From Pontibacillus yanchengensis (lineage in GTDB: Bacteria > Bacillota > Bacilli > Bacillales > BH030062): a stretch of DNA of 64,000 nucleotides. The stretch spans positions 62,001 through 126,000 of the forward strand of contig NZ_WMEU01000002.1 in the NCBI RefSeq assembly GCF_009856295.1. The letters are read 5' to 3'. Position 1 is the first letter of the stretch, and the number at the start of each line of letters is the position of its first letter. Both the position numbers and the translations under genes were made by a program. A model generated the notes under the pieces. The model was not told where the DNA came from and ran no database searches. It worked only from the letters and a program-made list of their open reading frames with translations. Below, piece after piece: positions 8,386 through 16,225 of this stretch.

Positions 8386-9591
8386 ATGCAATATGATCAT
8401 ATATTAATCCGTTATGGAGAAATGTCATTAAAAGGGAAGAATCGCAAGCATTTTGTAGCAAAGCTATATGAAAATGTGAAGTCTAAATTACAGTCTTTCC
8501 CTGATATAAAAATCAAACGAAACCGTGACCGTATGTATATCCTTTTGAATGGTGAGGATCCTCAACCAATTATGGATCAAATTAAGGATGTCTTTGGAAT
8601 TCAATCATTTAGCTTAGCTGTAAAAGTAAACAGTACGGAGGAAGAAATTAAAGCAGGTGCTTTGTTCGCTTTAACAAAGCCAGAGAATGTTAAGACATTT
8701 AAAGTATCTGTTCGTAGAGTTAATAAGAACTTTCCTATCAACTCACAAGATATGAACCGTGTTATTGGAGGCCATCTTCTGCGAAATACGGAGGGTTATC
8801 AAGTTGATGTTCATCAACCAGATATGGAAATCATGGTAGAGATTAGAAGAGATGGAACCTATATCACCTCGGAGAAAATTAAGGGTGCCGGAGGACTTCC
8901 TGTAGGCACAACCGGAAAGAGCCTTCTCCTTTTATCAGGTGGAATCGATAGTCCTGTAGCAGGTTATTTGACAATGAAGCGAGGTGTTGAAATTGAAGCC
9001 ATTCATTTTCATTCTCCTCCTTACACCAGTGAGAGATCAAAGCAAAAGGTATTAGAACTTGCACAGAAGTTAACCAGATTTGGTAACAAAGTACGTGTCC
9101 ATATTGTCCCATTTACGAAATTGCAACAGTCGCTTTATCGACAGATACCAGAGGAATATGGGATGACGGTAATGAGACGATTAATGTTACGCATCAGTGA
9201 GCATGTTGCCGAGCGAGAGGACATTCTTTCCTTTACCACAGGGGAAAGCCTTGGTCAGGTTGCCAGTCAAACGATGGAAAGTATGAATGCAATCAATGAG
9301 GTAACGAATTATCCAATTATAAGACCGTTAGTAGCAATGGATAAACTTGATATTATCGAACTATCCAAAAAGATCGATACGTATGAGATTTCTATACGCC
9401 CATATGAGGATTGCTGTACAGTCTTTGTTCCGAGTCAGCCCAAGACAAGACCTACTCGTGAAAAAATCAATGAGCTTGAAGCTAAAGTTGACTTTACTCA
9501 AGAATTAGAAGAAACGTTAGAAAACATCGAAACATTAGAGTTCCGGGAAGAACATAGTGAACAAGAGAACGAATTTTCTGATCTGTTATAA
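8386..9591 (+). CDS. thiI: tRNA 4-thiouridine synthetase ThiI
   Basis: This 401-residue protein has an N-terminal ferredoxin-like region, a THUMP RNA-binding domain (about residues 60-165) and a PP-loop ATPase domain with SGGIDSP at residues 184-190. ThiI adenylates U8 of tRNA and inserts sulfur received from the adjacent desulfurase. The length shows that there is no C-terminal rhodanese domain, as in B. subtilis ThiI and unlike E. coli. The C-terminal segment RPYEDCCTVFVP carries a conserved cysteine pair. Translation is likely coupled to iscS, since the intergenic gap is five bases. Confidence 0.95.
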   Translation: MQYDHILIRYGEMSLKGKNRKHFVAKLYENVKSKLQSFPDIKIKRNRDRMYILLNGEDPQPIMDQIKDVFGIQSFSLAVKVNSTEEEIKAGALFALTKPENVKTFKVSVRRVNKNFPINSQDMNRVIGGHLLRNTEGYQVDVHQPDMEIMVEIRRDGTYITSEKIKGAGGLPVGTTGKSLLLLSGGIDSPVAGYLTMKRGVEIEAIHFHSPPYTSERSKQKVLELAQKLTRFGNKVRVHIVPFTKLQQSLYRQIPEEYGMTVMRRLMLRISEHVAEREDILSFTTGESLGQVASQTMESMNAINEVTNYPIIRPLVAMDKLDIIELSKKIDTYEISIRPYEDCCTVFVPSQPKTRPTREKINELEAKVDFTQELEETLENIETLEFREEHSEQENEFSDLL

Positions 9592-9617
9592 CTAACAGAA
9601 TTGCCAAAATTTGATTA

Positions 9618-9646
9618 GTATTTACCTTGCGTTGTTGCACAAGCTA
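9618..9646 (+). promoter_or_regulatory. possible sigmaG/sigmaF promoter of the ssp gene
   Basis: GTATT and CAAGCTA are separated by 17 bases, resembling the forespore sigma consensus (GnATA-like -35, CATnnTA-like -10) 26 bases before the ssp start. The fit is approximate. Confidence 0.4.
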
Positions 9647-9671
9647 GTAGTATCAAGGAGGTGAATTCATC

Positions 9672-9869
9672 ATGGCATATAACAACTCTAACGAACTTGT
9701 AGTACCTGGTGTACAACAAGCTTTAGATCAAATGAAAACTGAAATTGCTCAAGAATTTGGTGTACAACTTGGTCCAGATTCAACTTCTCGTCAAAACGGA
9801 TCAGTTGGCGGTGAAATCACGAAACGTCTAGTTCAAATGGCGGAACAGCAATACGGTGGTAAACAATAA
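9672..9869 (+). CDS. alpha/beta-type small acid-soluble spore protein
   Basis: This 65-residue protein of the SspA-SspD family coats and protects forespore DNA. The germination-protease cleavage region TEIAQEFGV is present, as is the second conserved block [18 protein letters not shown]. Position directly after thiI equals B. subtilis sspA, but the paralogues are too alike to assign a letter with confidence. An AAGGAGGTGA ribosome site precedes the ATG. Expression is expected only in the forespore. It is monocistronic with its own terminator. Confidence 0.95.
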   Translation: MAYNNSNELVVPGVQQALDQMKTEIAQEFGVQLGPDSTSRQNGSVGGEITKRLVQMAEQQYGGKQ

Positions 9870-9887
9870 CTGAATACAGTTGGCTAC

Positions 9888-9920
9888 AAGAAGAGCAGTG
9901 ATAGCTGCTCTTCTTTTTTG
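9888..9920 (+). terminator. ssp terminator
   Basis: A perfect 11-bp stem (AAGAAGAGCAG / CTGCTCTTCTT) is followed by TTTTTTG. Confidence 0.92.
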
Positions 9921-9923
9921 TCT

Positions 9924-10183
9924 AGCGGAAATTATAAAAATGTTGGCTTGTGCATAACTAGGTAAGTTATAGAGGCCACTTCCAGCTCCAGCGCCCAGCA
10001 AATTTCCTGCACCTCCTTACGATAAGTCAACATCGAACGTTTGCGCTCTTCGTTTCCTTTATCTCATACGAAATCAGGTGAAGTTCGATTAAAATCGCTA
10101 CATCACGTAGCAACATCGTACCAACCCACGTCGTGTGGGCCGCAGCATATACGTCACTAAACGGGCCCTTGCACTTTTGTTCA
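9924..10183. repeat. dispersed intergenic repeat, family A, copy 1
   Basis: This approximately 260-bp element starts with GGAAATTATAAAAATG and contains CCAGCTCCAGCGCC, CACCTCCTTACGATAAGTC, the hairpin CGCTACATCACGTAGC, the hairpin CCCACGTCGTGTGGG, and an end like GGGCCCTTGCACTTTTGTTC. It is close to copy 2 at 17464, with only scattered differences over the first 130 bases, and begins just after the ssp terminator. Short open frames inside it are not real genes. Confidence 0.85.
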
Positions 10184-10272
10184 CAATCAAGCTTCTTGGA
10201 GGATTGCAATCCCTTCCTTTTTTGGGAAACATGTGCTATGGTACATAAAAAGTAACGAGAGAGGATGAGCCT

Positions 10273-11859
10273 ATGGGAGAGCTATGGTTTGGTGGAACTA
10301 TATACACAATGAATGTGCCAGAGGACACTGTAGATGCTATCTATGTACATAAAGGAACCATCATGGATACTGGTGCGGTTGATGAGCTACGGAATCAATA
10401 TAAAGAAGATATCGAACAAGAACATAACCTGCAAGGTCATGTTATGTATCCAGGTTTTGTAGATAGTCACCTACATATTATTAATCATGGAGAAAAATTA
10501 CTTCGTTTAAACCTTGCCTATTTTAAAAGCCCAGAAGAGGTAAAAGATGCATTACGGACTCAGATCCCCCATTTAGAAGAGGGGGAATGGATGATTGGAG
10601 AAGGTTGGAATGAAAATCAATGGGAAGACACACAAATTATTCATAAAGCAGAATTAGATGAAATCTCAACCATACATCCAATCATGTTAACGAGGGTATG
10701 TAGACACGCACTTATAGCAAATAGTAAAGCAATGGAACTAGCAGGAGTAACTTCTGAAACAGCAGACCCTCAAGGTGGCAAAATCATCCGTGATGAAAAT
10801 GGAATAACAGGATATTTTTTAGATACAGCACAAGAAATAATAAAACAAGCTATGCCACCCCATTCCAAACAGTACCTTAAAAAAGCGATAAAAAGTGCTG
10901 TGGAGGATTTGATGAAGAACGGTATTGTCGGAGGTCATAGTGAAGATTTAGCTTATTATGGTGACTTTCATAAGACTTATCATGCTTTTTTGGAAACCAT
11001 ACATAACGATTTTCCTTTCCATGCCCATTTACTTGTTCACCACCATGTAGTAGATGATATGCAACTGGTAAAAGAGCAAGCAGATAATCCTTATGTTGAG
11101 TTTGGAGCGATGAAAGTTTTTAGTGATGGTGCAATAGGTGGAAGAACTGCTTGGTTATCAGCGGATTATTCAGATGAATCCGGAAACAAAGGGATGCCTA
11201 TTCATACCGATGAAGACTTATCAGCATTAGTTCGAAAAGCTCGGGAATATAATATGCCTGTGGCTATTCACGCTATCGGAGATGCTGCAGTAGAGGCAGT
11301 AATCGAGGTTATGGAAGAACACCCTGCAAATCGTGCTAATATACCTGATCGTATTATACATGCTCAAATCATGCGAGATGACTTGTACGAAAGGTTACGT
11401 TCATTACACGCTATTGTAGATATCCAGCCAACATTTGTAGGTTCTGATTTTCCTTGGGTGATTGAGAGGCTAGGAGAAGGTCGCCTCGCCAATGCGTATC
11501 CTTGGAAAAAGTTGCTTCAACACGAAATACCTTGTGCAGGTGGGTCAGATGCCCCTATTGAAGAAATCAATCCACTCTTAGGTATTCAAGCTGCAGTATT
11601 AAGACAGTCCTATCATGACCATGAATCATATGGAGATGAACAAAAACTAACGATGTTTGAAGCAATCTCCTTATACACTACAGGAAGCGCATATGCGATA
11701 GGAAAAGAAAAGGAAAAAGGAAAAATCCTTCCTGGTTATAATGCGGACTTTACCGTTTTAGATCGTGATCTTTTTTCCATGACACCAGAGAATTTACTAC
11801 AAGTAGTGGTTAGTAAGACAATTATAGCTGGAAGGGTTGTGTATGACGGTTTTGCTTAA
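10273..11859 (+). CDS. ytcJ: amidohydrolase family 3 protein (YtcJ-like)
   Basis: This 528-residue metal-dependent hydrolase of the amidohydrolase superfamily has a TIM barrel flanked by a split beta sandwich. The first metal-binding HxH is in FVDSHLHI (H66, H68). Other metal ligand candidates are in the VAIHAIGDAA and RIIHAQIM segments, and the last-strand aspartate is in GGSDAPIEEINP. Length and position between the ssp gene and the NAD kinase match B. subtilis YtcJ (529 residues). The physiological substrate is unknown; members act on N-acyl, imide or ring amide bonds. The ATG is preceded by GAGAGGATG. A long hairpin follows the stop. Confidence 0.88.
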   Translation: MGELWFGGTIYTMNVPEDTVDAIYVHKGTIMDTGAVDELRNQYKEDIEQEHNLQGHVMYPGFVDSHLHIINHGEKLLRLNLAYFKSPEEVKDALRTQIPHLEEGEWMIGEGWNENQWEDTQIIHKAELDEISTIHPIMLTRVCRHALIANSKAMELAGVTSETADPQGGKIIRDENGITGYFLDTAQEIIKQAMPPHSKQYLKKAIKSAVEDLMKNGIVGGHSEDLAYYGDFHKTYHAFLETIHNDFPFHAHLLVHHHVVDDMQLVKEQADNPYVEFGAMKVFSDGAIGGRTAWLSADYSDESGNKGMPIHTDEDLSALVRKAREYNMPVAIHAIGDAAVEAVIEVMEEHPANRANIPDRIIHAQIMRDDLYERLRSLHAIVDIQPTFVGSDFPWVIERLGEGRLANAYPWKKLLQHEIPCAGGSDAPIEEINPLLGIQAAVLRQSYHDHESYGDEQKLTMFEAISLYTTGSAYAIGKEKEKGKILPGYNADFTVLDRDLFSMTPENLLQVVVSKTIIAGRVVYDGFA

Positions 11860-11892
11860 GAGACAAATGACTTAATATAAGATCACATTTTT

Positions 11893-11971
11893 ACGGACAT
11901 CTGGTAGCTTATGTGGATGAAGAAGACCCTGAAGGGTTTTTCAACTTCCACATTAAGAATCAGATGTCCGT
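11893..11971. terminator. long imperfect hairpin after ytcJ
   Basis: The outer arms ACGGACATCTG / CAGATGTCCGT are perfect. Inside them a second, longer stem (ATGTGGA...AGACCCT / AGGGTTTTTC...TCCACAT) closes on a two-base loop. TTTTGTG follows. It probably terminates ytcJ. Confidence 0.75.
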
Positions 11972-11981
11972 TTTGTGTTCC

Positions 11982-12168
11982 AACCTAACCCAAGTCCTGT
12001 GGGCCGCAGCCCTTACGTCGCTATCTGTGCGCCCCGAGCTTTTGTTGTGTCCAGCTCCAGCGCCTACCCCCTCGGAATCTTAAGCAAATCCTCTCTGTGG
12101 CAAAAATCGCCACGACGAGGCTTTGCTTAAGCCTGTCGGGGGTGAACAAGGCGCTTGCGCTTTTCTTG
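11982..12168. repeat. two truncated dispersed repeats in tandem
   Basis: The first part (to about 12050) is the right end of family A: CCTGTGGGCCGCAG, ACGTCGCTA, GAGCTTTTGTT. The second part begins TCCAGCTCCAGCGCCTACC and forms a long stem through CTTAAGCAAA...CCTC / GAGGC..TTGCTTAAG, ending GGCGCTTGCGCTTTTCTT. The second form resembles a repeat that I recall as widespread in Bacillaceae intergenic regions. Confidence 0.75.
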
Positions 12169-12972
12169 TTATAAGAAAGTACGTTTAACGCGTTCCCAAT
12201 AAGAATTATTTTTCAGTTTAATGGTTTTAATGAGTTTGTCGCTAAGTTTAACTGTTACATCATGTACGTTACGAATTGGTAATGCTTCATTATCCAATCC
12301 AATGATTGGGTGATCGTTTCCGTCTTGGGTGATTTGTAAGGCTAGTGTTCGTTCTGCCCCTAAAATAAAGGAAGAGCCTAGTGTACGATAACGATTGTTG
12401 TTTAGGGAAGCAAGCTCTGATACTTGAAAGCATGGTATCTTTGGATCCACTACTGCACCGTTAATTGACTTGTTATAAGCAGTACTACCAGTTGGTGTGG
12501 ATACAATCAATCCATCTCCTTGGAATGTTTCGAGGTGTAAATCATCAATATATACATCCATGGTAATCGTTTTAATTAAGCTAGAGCGGATACTAACCTC
12601 ATTTAAGCAATAGAACGATGTATTATTGTTTACATTGGTTTCAATAACAGGGAAGCGTCTTACCTCTAATTCTTCATGCATCATAGAATGCACCATTTCA
12701 TCAAAGTGTTCTAAATTAAAATCGCAGTATAAGCCTGCTTCACCTTCTGCTCTTGTAATACCTGTATATAAACAATCCTGTCTAAACCCAGTTTTTCGAA
12801 CGGCTTGTAAGAACATGCCATCACCACCAACACTAATGATGATATTAGCATTATCTGCATGATCTACAATCTCAAATCCATTTTCTCTAGCAAGTTCAAA
12901 TAAGGGTTGTAGTTTTTTCTCTAATTCGGCATCTTTCTTGTAATAAAAATATAAATTGCTTCGTTCAGCCAC
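12169..12972 (-). CDS. nadF2: NAD kinase (NadF2/PpnK2 type)
   Basis: This 267-residue ATP-NAD kinase makes NADP. The nucleotide loop reads SVGGDGMFLQAVRK; the catalytic Asp of GGDG is intact, but the following residue, normally Thr, is Met. NEVSIRSS, TPTGSTAYNKS and the C-terminal NSYWERVKRTFL block are typical. An open frame extends 38 codons further upstream, but the GTG with GGAGGG seven bases before it gives 267 residues, the exact length of B. subtilis NadF2 (YtdI), so I start there. It is convergent with ytcJ and divergent from ytfI-gerW. Conversion of GGDGT to GGDGM is unusual and may affect kinetics rather than abolish activity. Confidence 0.92.
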   Translation of the reverse strand: MAERSNLYFYYKKDAELEKKLQPLFELARENGFEIVDHADNANIIISVGGDGMFLQAVRKTGFRQDCLYTGITRAEGEAGLYCDFNLEHFDEMVHSMMHEELEVRRFPVIETNVNNNTSFYCLNEVSIRSSLIKTITMDVYIDDLHLETFQGDGLIVSTPTGSTAYNKSINGAVVDPKIPCFQVSELASLNNNRYRTLGSSFILGAERTLALQITQDGNDHPIIGLDNEALPIRNVHDVTVKLSDKLIKTIKLKNNSYWERVKRTFL

Positions 12973-13108
12973 AAGTATCCCTCCAAAATCCATCATTGCC
13001 CTCATCATATCACGAAAGAAATCGATTTCATAGTTTGACTTATAAAGTTTCCAAATATGTTTAAAAGTTTGTATAAAAGCTGACACTAATGGGGAGGAGG
13101 GCTAAATT

Positions 13109-13762
13109 ATGTGGTGGATCATAGGCATTATCTTATTCTTAATCATCAATATCTGTATTATTATTCTATCTCGTTTGTATATCACCCTATTATATCTGCA
13201 CCGTGATGATCGTGATTTTTTACAAGTCGAATTACGGTTTCTTCGTTGGGTTAAAATAAAAAAAGAAGTCCCACTTATCGCAGTTGACAAGGAAGATATG
13301 TCCATAAAAACAAAAGAAAAGACTGAGGTGGGTAGCAAAGATAAAGGTGAGCAATCTAAATCTTATACTCCAAAGGATATTTATAATCAAATCAAATCTA
13401 TCCATGATTTTCTAAATCGAGTAATAGGACTTCACAAAATAATTAGGCGATTTTTACAGAAAGTGCACGTTGAATCGCTTAAATGGGATACGCAAGTTGG
13501 AACTCCAAGTGCGAGCACTACTGGCACAATTTGTGGTGCCATTTGGTCAGTGAAGGGCTGTATAGTAGGGATTCTTTCTCAATACTTAAAATTAAAACAG
13601 AAGCCTGAAATTTATGTTACACCGTTTTTTCAACAAAAACATTCCGTTACTAGATTAGAATGTATGATTTCGTTCAGATTTGGGCAAGCTATTTTCGCAG
13701 TATTTCAAATCGTCCGGTACACCAAAGGGAAAATCCCGAAGTGGAGAAAAAAGACGGCATAA
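13109..13762 (+). CDS. ytfI: DUF2953 membrane protein (YtfI-like)
   Basis: This 217-residue protein has an N-terminal membrane helix (residues 2-22, WWIIGIILFLIINICIIIL), a polar linker of about 50 residues and the DUF2953 domain (about 100-205), recognisable from VHVESLKWDTQVGT, the G-rich ATGTICGAIWS block and IYVTPFF. It precedes gerW by 21 bases, the same pair as B. subtilis ytfI-ytfJ, implying a role linked to spores, though the function is unknown. GGGGAGGAGG lies ahead of the ATG. Confidence 0.85.
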   Translation: MWWIIGIILFLIINICIIILSRLYITLLYLHRDDRDFLQVELRFLRWVKIKKEVPLIAVDKEDMSIKTKEKTEVGSKDKGEQSKSYTPKDIYNQIKSIHDFLNRVIGLHKIIRRFLQKVHVESLKWDTQVGTPSASTTGTICGAIWSVKGCIVGILSQYLKLKQKPEIYVTPFFQQKHSVTRLECMISFRFGQAIFAVFQIVRYTKGKIPKWRKKTA

Positions 13763-13783
13763 CGAATTAAAGGAGGATTTATC

Positions 13784-14308
13784 ATGTCAGAACATCCCAT
13801 TCAAGGTCTTATGACCACAGCGATGGAAAACCTGAAAGATATGATTGACGTAAATACAATAATAGGTGATCCAGTAGAAACTCCTGATGGGAGTACGTTA
13901 ATTATTACAGTATCCAAGGTAGGTTTTGGTTTTGCTGCAGGAGGCAGTGAGTTCCATATTAATAGCAATAACGAGCAAGATAATGGTGGCCAAGGCAGTG
14001 ATGCAGATGGTGAATTACCATTTGGTGGAGGTAGTGGTGGAGGTGTATCCATTACCCCAATTGCCTTCTTAATCGTAAATAAATCCTCAGGTGTAAAAAT
14101 GATTCACTTAGACGAACATGCCCATCTTTATGAGCGTTTGTTAGATTTGGCCCCTCAAGCTGTAGAAAAAATACAAGAGGCATTAGGAAAAAAATCAGAC
14201 AAAGATAAGAAGAATGGATCTCATTCTTCTAAACAATCTCAACAAAACCAAGATGGATCACAACATAATCAAAATGGCTCCCAGAATAATCAAAACTTTT
14301 CTTGGTAA
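13784..14308 (+). CDS. gerW: spore germination protein GerW (YtfJ)
   Basis: This 174-residue member of the GerW/YtfJ family has the sporulation domain at about residues 5-125 (IQGLMTTAMENLKDMIDVNTIIG, VGFGFAAGGSEF, a glycine-rich GGGSGGG loop, TPIAFLIV). The C-terminus is a low-complexity Gln/Asn/Ser/Lys tail with imperfect repeats of the form NQDGSQHNQNGSQ. In B. subtilis GerW is needed for efficient L-alanine-triggered germination. AAAGGAGG precedes the ATG. A strong terminator follows. The polar tail is longer than I recall in B. subtilis and may be lineage-specific. Confidence 0.92.
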   Translation: MSEHPIQGLMTTAMENLKDMIDVNTIIGDPVETPDGSTLIITVSKVGFGFAAGGSEFHINSNNEQDNGGQGSDADGELPFGGGSGGGVSITPIAFLIVNKSSGVKMIHLDEHAHLYERLLDLAPQAVEKIQEALGKKSDKDKKNGSHSSKQSQQNQDGSQHNQNGSQNNQNFSW

Positions 14309-14328
14309 GCTATGATTAGACAACAGAG

Positions 14329-14369
14329 AAAACTGCCTTCATAATTAGACTATGAGGCAGTTTTTCTAT
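14329..14369 (+). terminator. gerW terminator
   Basis: The stem AAAACTGCCTTCAT / ATGAGGCAGTTTT has a 10-base loop and is followed by TCTATTG. Confidence 0.88.
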
Positions 14370-14398
14370 TGTAAAACAAAACTGTTATTTTCTAATGA

Positions 14399-14409
14399 AT
14401 GATAATCAT
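14399..14409. promoter_or_regulatory. possible Fur-family operator upstream of tpx
   Basis: ATGATAATCAT is a perfect 11-bp palindrome identical to the centre of the classical 19-bp Fur box; the outer arms match poorly. It sits directly before the tpx ribosome site. PerR boxes share this core, and a peroxide-responsive repressor would make sense for a peroxidase, but B. subtilis tpx is, as I recall, under Spx. Confidence 0.35.
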
Positions 14410-14425
14410 AAAGGAGGATATAAGA

Positions 14426-14926
14426 ATGGCAAACGTAACATTTAAAAACAATCCAGTAACACTAGTTGGCGAAGAAGTAAAAAAAGGTGATAAAGCTCCT
14501 AATTTCACAGTACTTGCAAATGATTTATCAGAAGTTTCATTAGAAGACTACAAAGGCAGTGTAAAACTCATTAGTGTAGTACCATCTATCGACACAGGAG
14601 TTTGTGATGCTCAAACTCGCCGTTTTAATGGAGAAGCAGACAAGCTTGATAATGTAAAGGTACTTACCATTAGTATGGACCTTCCATTTGCTCAGAAGCG
14701 CTGGTGCGGTGCAAATGGTATTGAGAACGTAGATACTCTATCCGATCATCGTGATGCTTATTTTGGTGAGGCGTTTGGCGTACTAATTAAAGAAATGCGT
14801 TTACTAACTCGTTCTGTATTTGTAGTAAACAGTAATGATGAAGTTGTATATGCAGAATATGTACCTGAAGCTACTGATCATCCAGATTATGAAGCGGCAC
14901 TAGAAGCAGCAAAACAAGCCGAATAA
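14426..14926 (+). CDS. tpx: thiol peroxidase Tpx
   Basis: This 166-residue atypical 2-Cys peroxiredoxin reduces hydrogen peroxide and organic peroxides with thioredoxin in the cytoplasm. The peroxidatic cysteine lies in [14 protein letters not shown] and the resolving cysteine in [10 protein letters not shown], both at the usual spacing. The open frame extends nine codons further upstream, but AAAGGAGG lies nine bases before the ATG used here and the family starts [13 protein letters not shown]. It is monocistronic, with a GC-rich terminator. Confidence 0.96.
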   Translation: MANVTFKNNPVTLVGEEVKKGDKAPNFTVLANDLSEVSLEDYKGSVKLISVVPSIDTGVCDAQTRRFNGEADKLDNVKVLTISMDLPFAQKRWCGANGIENVDTLSDHRDAYFGEAFGVLIKEMRLLTRSVFVVNSNDEVVYAEYVPEATDHPDYEAALEAAKQAE

Positions 14927-14931
14927 CAATG

Positions 14932-14962
14932 AAGCCCGGCAGATTAGCCGGGCTTATTCATG
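14932..14962 (+). terminator. tpx terminator
   Basis: A perfect 9-bp GC-rich stem (AAGCCCGGC / GCCGGGCTT) has a 6-base loop; the T-tract after it is weak. Confidence 0.8.
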
Positions 14963-15112
14963 TACATGTAATCAGTTATACAGATTACAAATAATACCCT
15001 TCATCATAAAAGGAATGGCACAATTATACGTAAACCTCACTCTTGGTAAATAGGAAGACCATTTGCTAGAATAGGGAAGGTTAACGTCTGGTATTTGAGG
15101 AGGATGAAGAAC

Positions 15113-16102
15113 GTGGAAGAATCAAAAATAGAACAATTGTACACTTGGTTAGATGAAGCAGCAGAGAAGATGGGGGAGGAAATTGACCTTTCCTACTTAG
15201 AGCTACTTCCTCTAGCTGGAAGGATTTTATTTGATAAAGAAATCCCAGAAGAATATAGTGACTCTATTAGAAATTGCTTGTCGGATAAATTAACAAACAT
15301 CTCCCTTGAGGACTATAAAAGGGAAGAGGTACGTAAAGGAATTCAACTTGCAATTCTTAAAGGAATGAAAGGCTCTACACAACAGCAACACATGATTACA
15401 CCAGACTCTGTGGCTATTTTCATGGGGTATATTTTAGAAAAGGTTATGGACACTAAGGAAACCATCCGATTATTTGATCCTGTGGCAGGGACAGGTAATT
15501 TATTAACAGCTGTCGTGAATCAAATAGAAAAAGACGTTGAGGCTTATGGAAGTGATGTTGATCAAACACTCCTTCAATTAGCATTGATGAATGCAAACCT
15601 TCAGCATACAGAAATTGAGTTTTTCCATCAGGATAGCTTACGTTCCTTTTTATTAGAGCCTGTTGATTACGTTGTAGCTGATCTACCAGTTGGCTATTAC
15701 CCTGATGATGTGCAGGCGAGTGAATATGAATTAAAAGCTGAATCTGGTCACTCCTATTCGCATCATCTATTAATGGAACAAAGCTTAAATTATATGAATG
15801 AGGGTGGATATGGACTATTCCTCATTCCAAACTTCTTATTCGAGGGGGATCAATCCGCTCAACTCCATGCATTTCTACAAAAGCATGTACACGTTGTGGG
15901 TGTATTGCAATTACCTGACTCTATGTTTAAGAATGAGCAGTTTGGAAAGAGTATCTTTATTGTGCAGAAAAAAGGAGAGGAAACCCAAGCACCAAAAGAA
16001 GCTTTGATTGCAAAACTACCTTCATTCTCCAATCCAAATGCAATGAACGAAATGGTGGAGAAAATCAATAATTGGTTTCTAGAATATACTTCGTCAAAAT
16101 AG
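15113..16102 (+). CDS. ytxK: YtxK-like class I SAM-dependent DNA methyltransferase family protein
   Basis: This 329-residue protein has a Rossmann methyltransferase fold of the N6-adenine type-I HsdM-like family. The SAM-binding motif FDPVAGTGNLLTAV (FxGxG type) is intact. Motif IV, normally (N/D)PP(Y/F), reads DLPVGYY, so canonical base flipping and transfer chemistry is doubtful; the same replacement is my recollection of YtxK homologues. There is no linked restriction gene or specificity subunit. It precedes ackA as in B. subtilis. The GTG start is chosen because GAGGAGG lies nine bases upstream, whereas an ATG nine bases earlier would overlap that site. Confidence 0.88.
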   Translation: MEESKIEQLYTWLDEAAEKMGEEIDLSYLELLPLAGRILFDKEIPEEYSDSIRNCLSDKLTNISLEDYKREEVRKGIQLAILKGMKGSTQQQHMITPDSVAIFMGYILEKVMDTKETIRLFDPVAGTGNLLTAVVNQIEKDVEAYGSDVDQTLLQLALMNANLQHTEIEFFHQDSLRSFLLEPVDYVVADLPVGYYPDDVQASEYELKAESGHSYSHHLLMEQSLNYMNEGGYGLFLIPNFLFEGDQSAQLHAFLQKHVHVVGVLQLPDSMFKNEQFGKSIFIVQKKGEETQAPKEALIAKLPSFSNPNAMNEMVEKINNWFLEYTSSK

Positions 16103-16124
16103 TGGGAAAATAAAGATTTTGGGT

Positions 16125-16138
16125 GGAAAGCGTTAACA
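16125..16138 (+). promoter_or_regulatory. CcpA-responsive cre site activating ackA
   Basis: GGAAAGCGTTAACA fits the cre consensus TGWAANCGNTNWCA at all but the first base. Its centre lies about 56.5 bases before the start predicted from the promoter below, the same geometry known for CcpA activation of B. subtilis ackA. Confidence 0.75.
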
Positions 16139-16152
16139 ATTGCACATGTGTC

Positions 16153-16181
16153 TTGAAAACGTTCATGACGGGTGTTTAAAT
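16153..16181 (+). promoter_or_regulatory. sigmaA promoter of ackA with a second cre-like match
   Basis: TTGAAA and TTAAAT are separated by 17 bases. TGAAAACGTTCATG, overlapping the -35, matches the cre consensus except in the last two bases. Confidence 0.6.
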
Positions 16182-16225
16182 GGATAATGGTAATCATGAT
16201 CCTAGTGTATAAGGGGATGAATAAA

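Noticed and set aside
10027..10209. Minus-strand open frame of 60 codons before ytcJ
   Set aside because: Lies within family A repeat copy 1.
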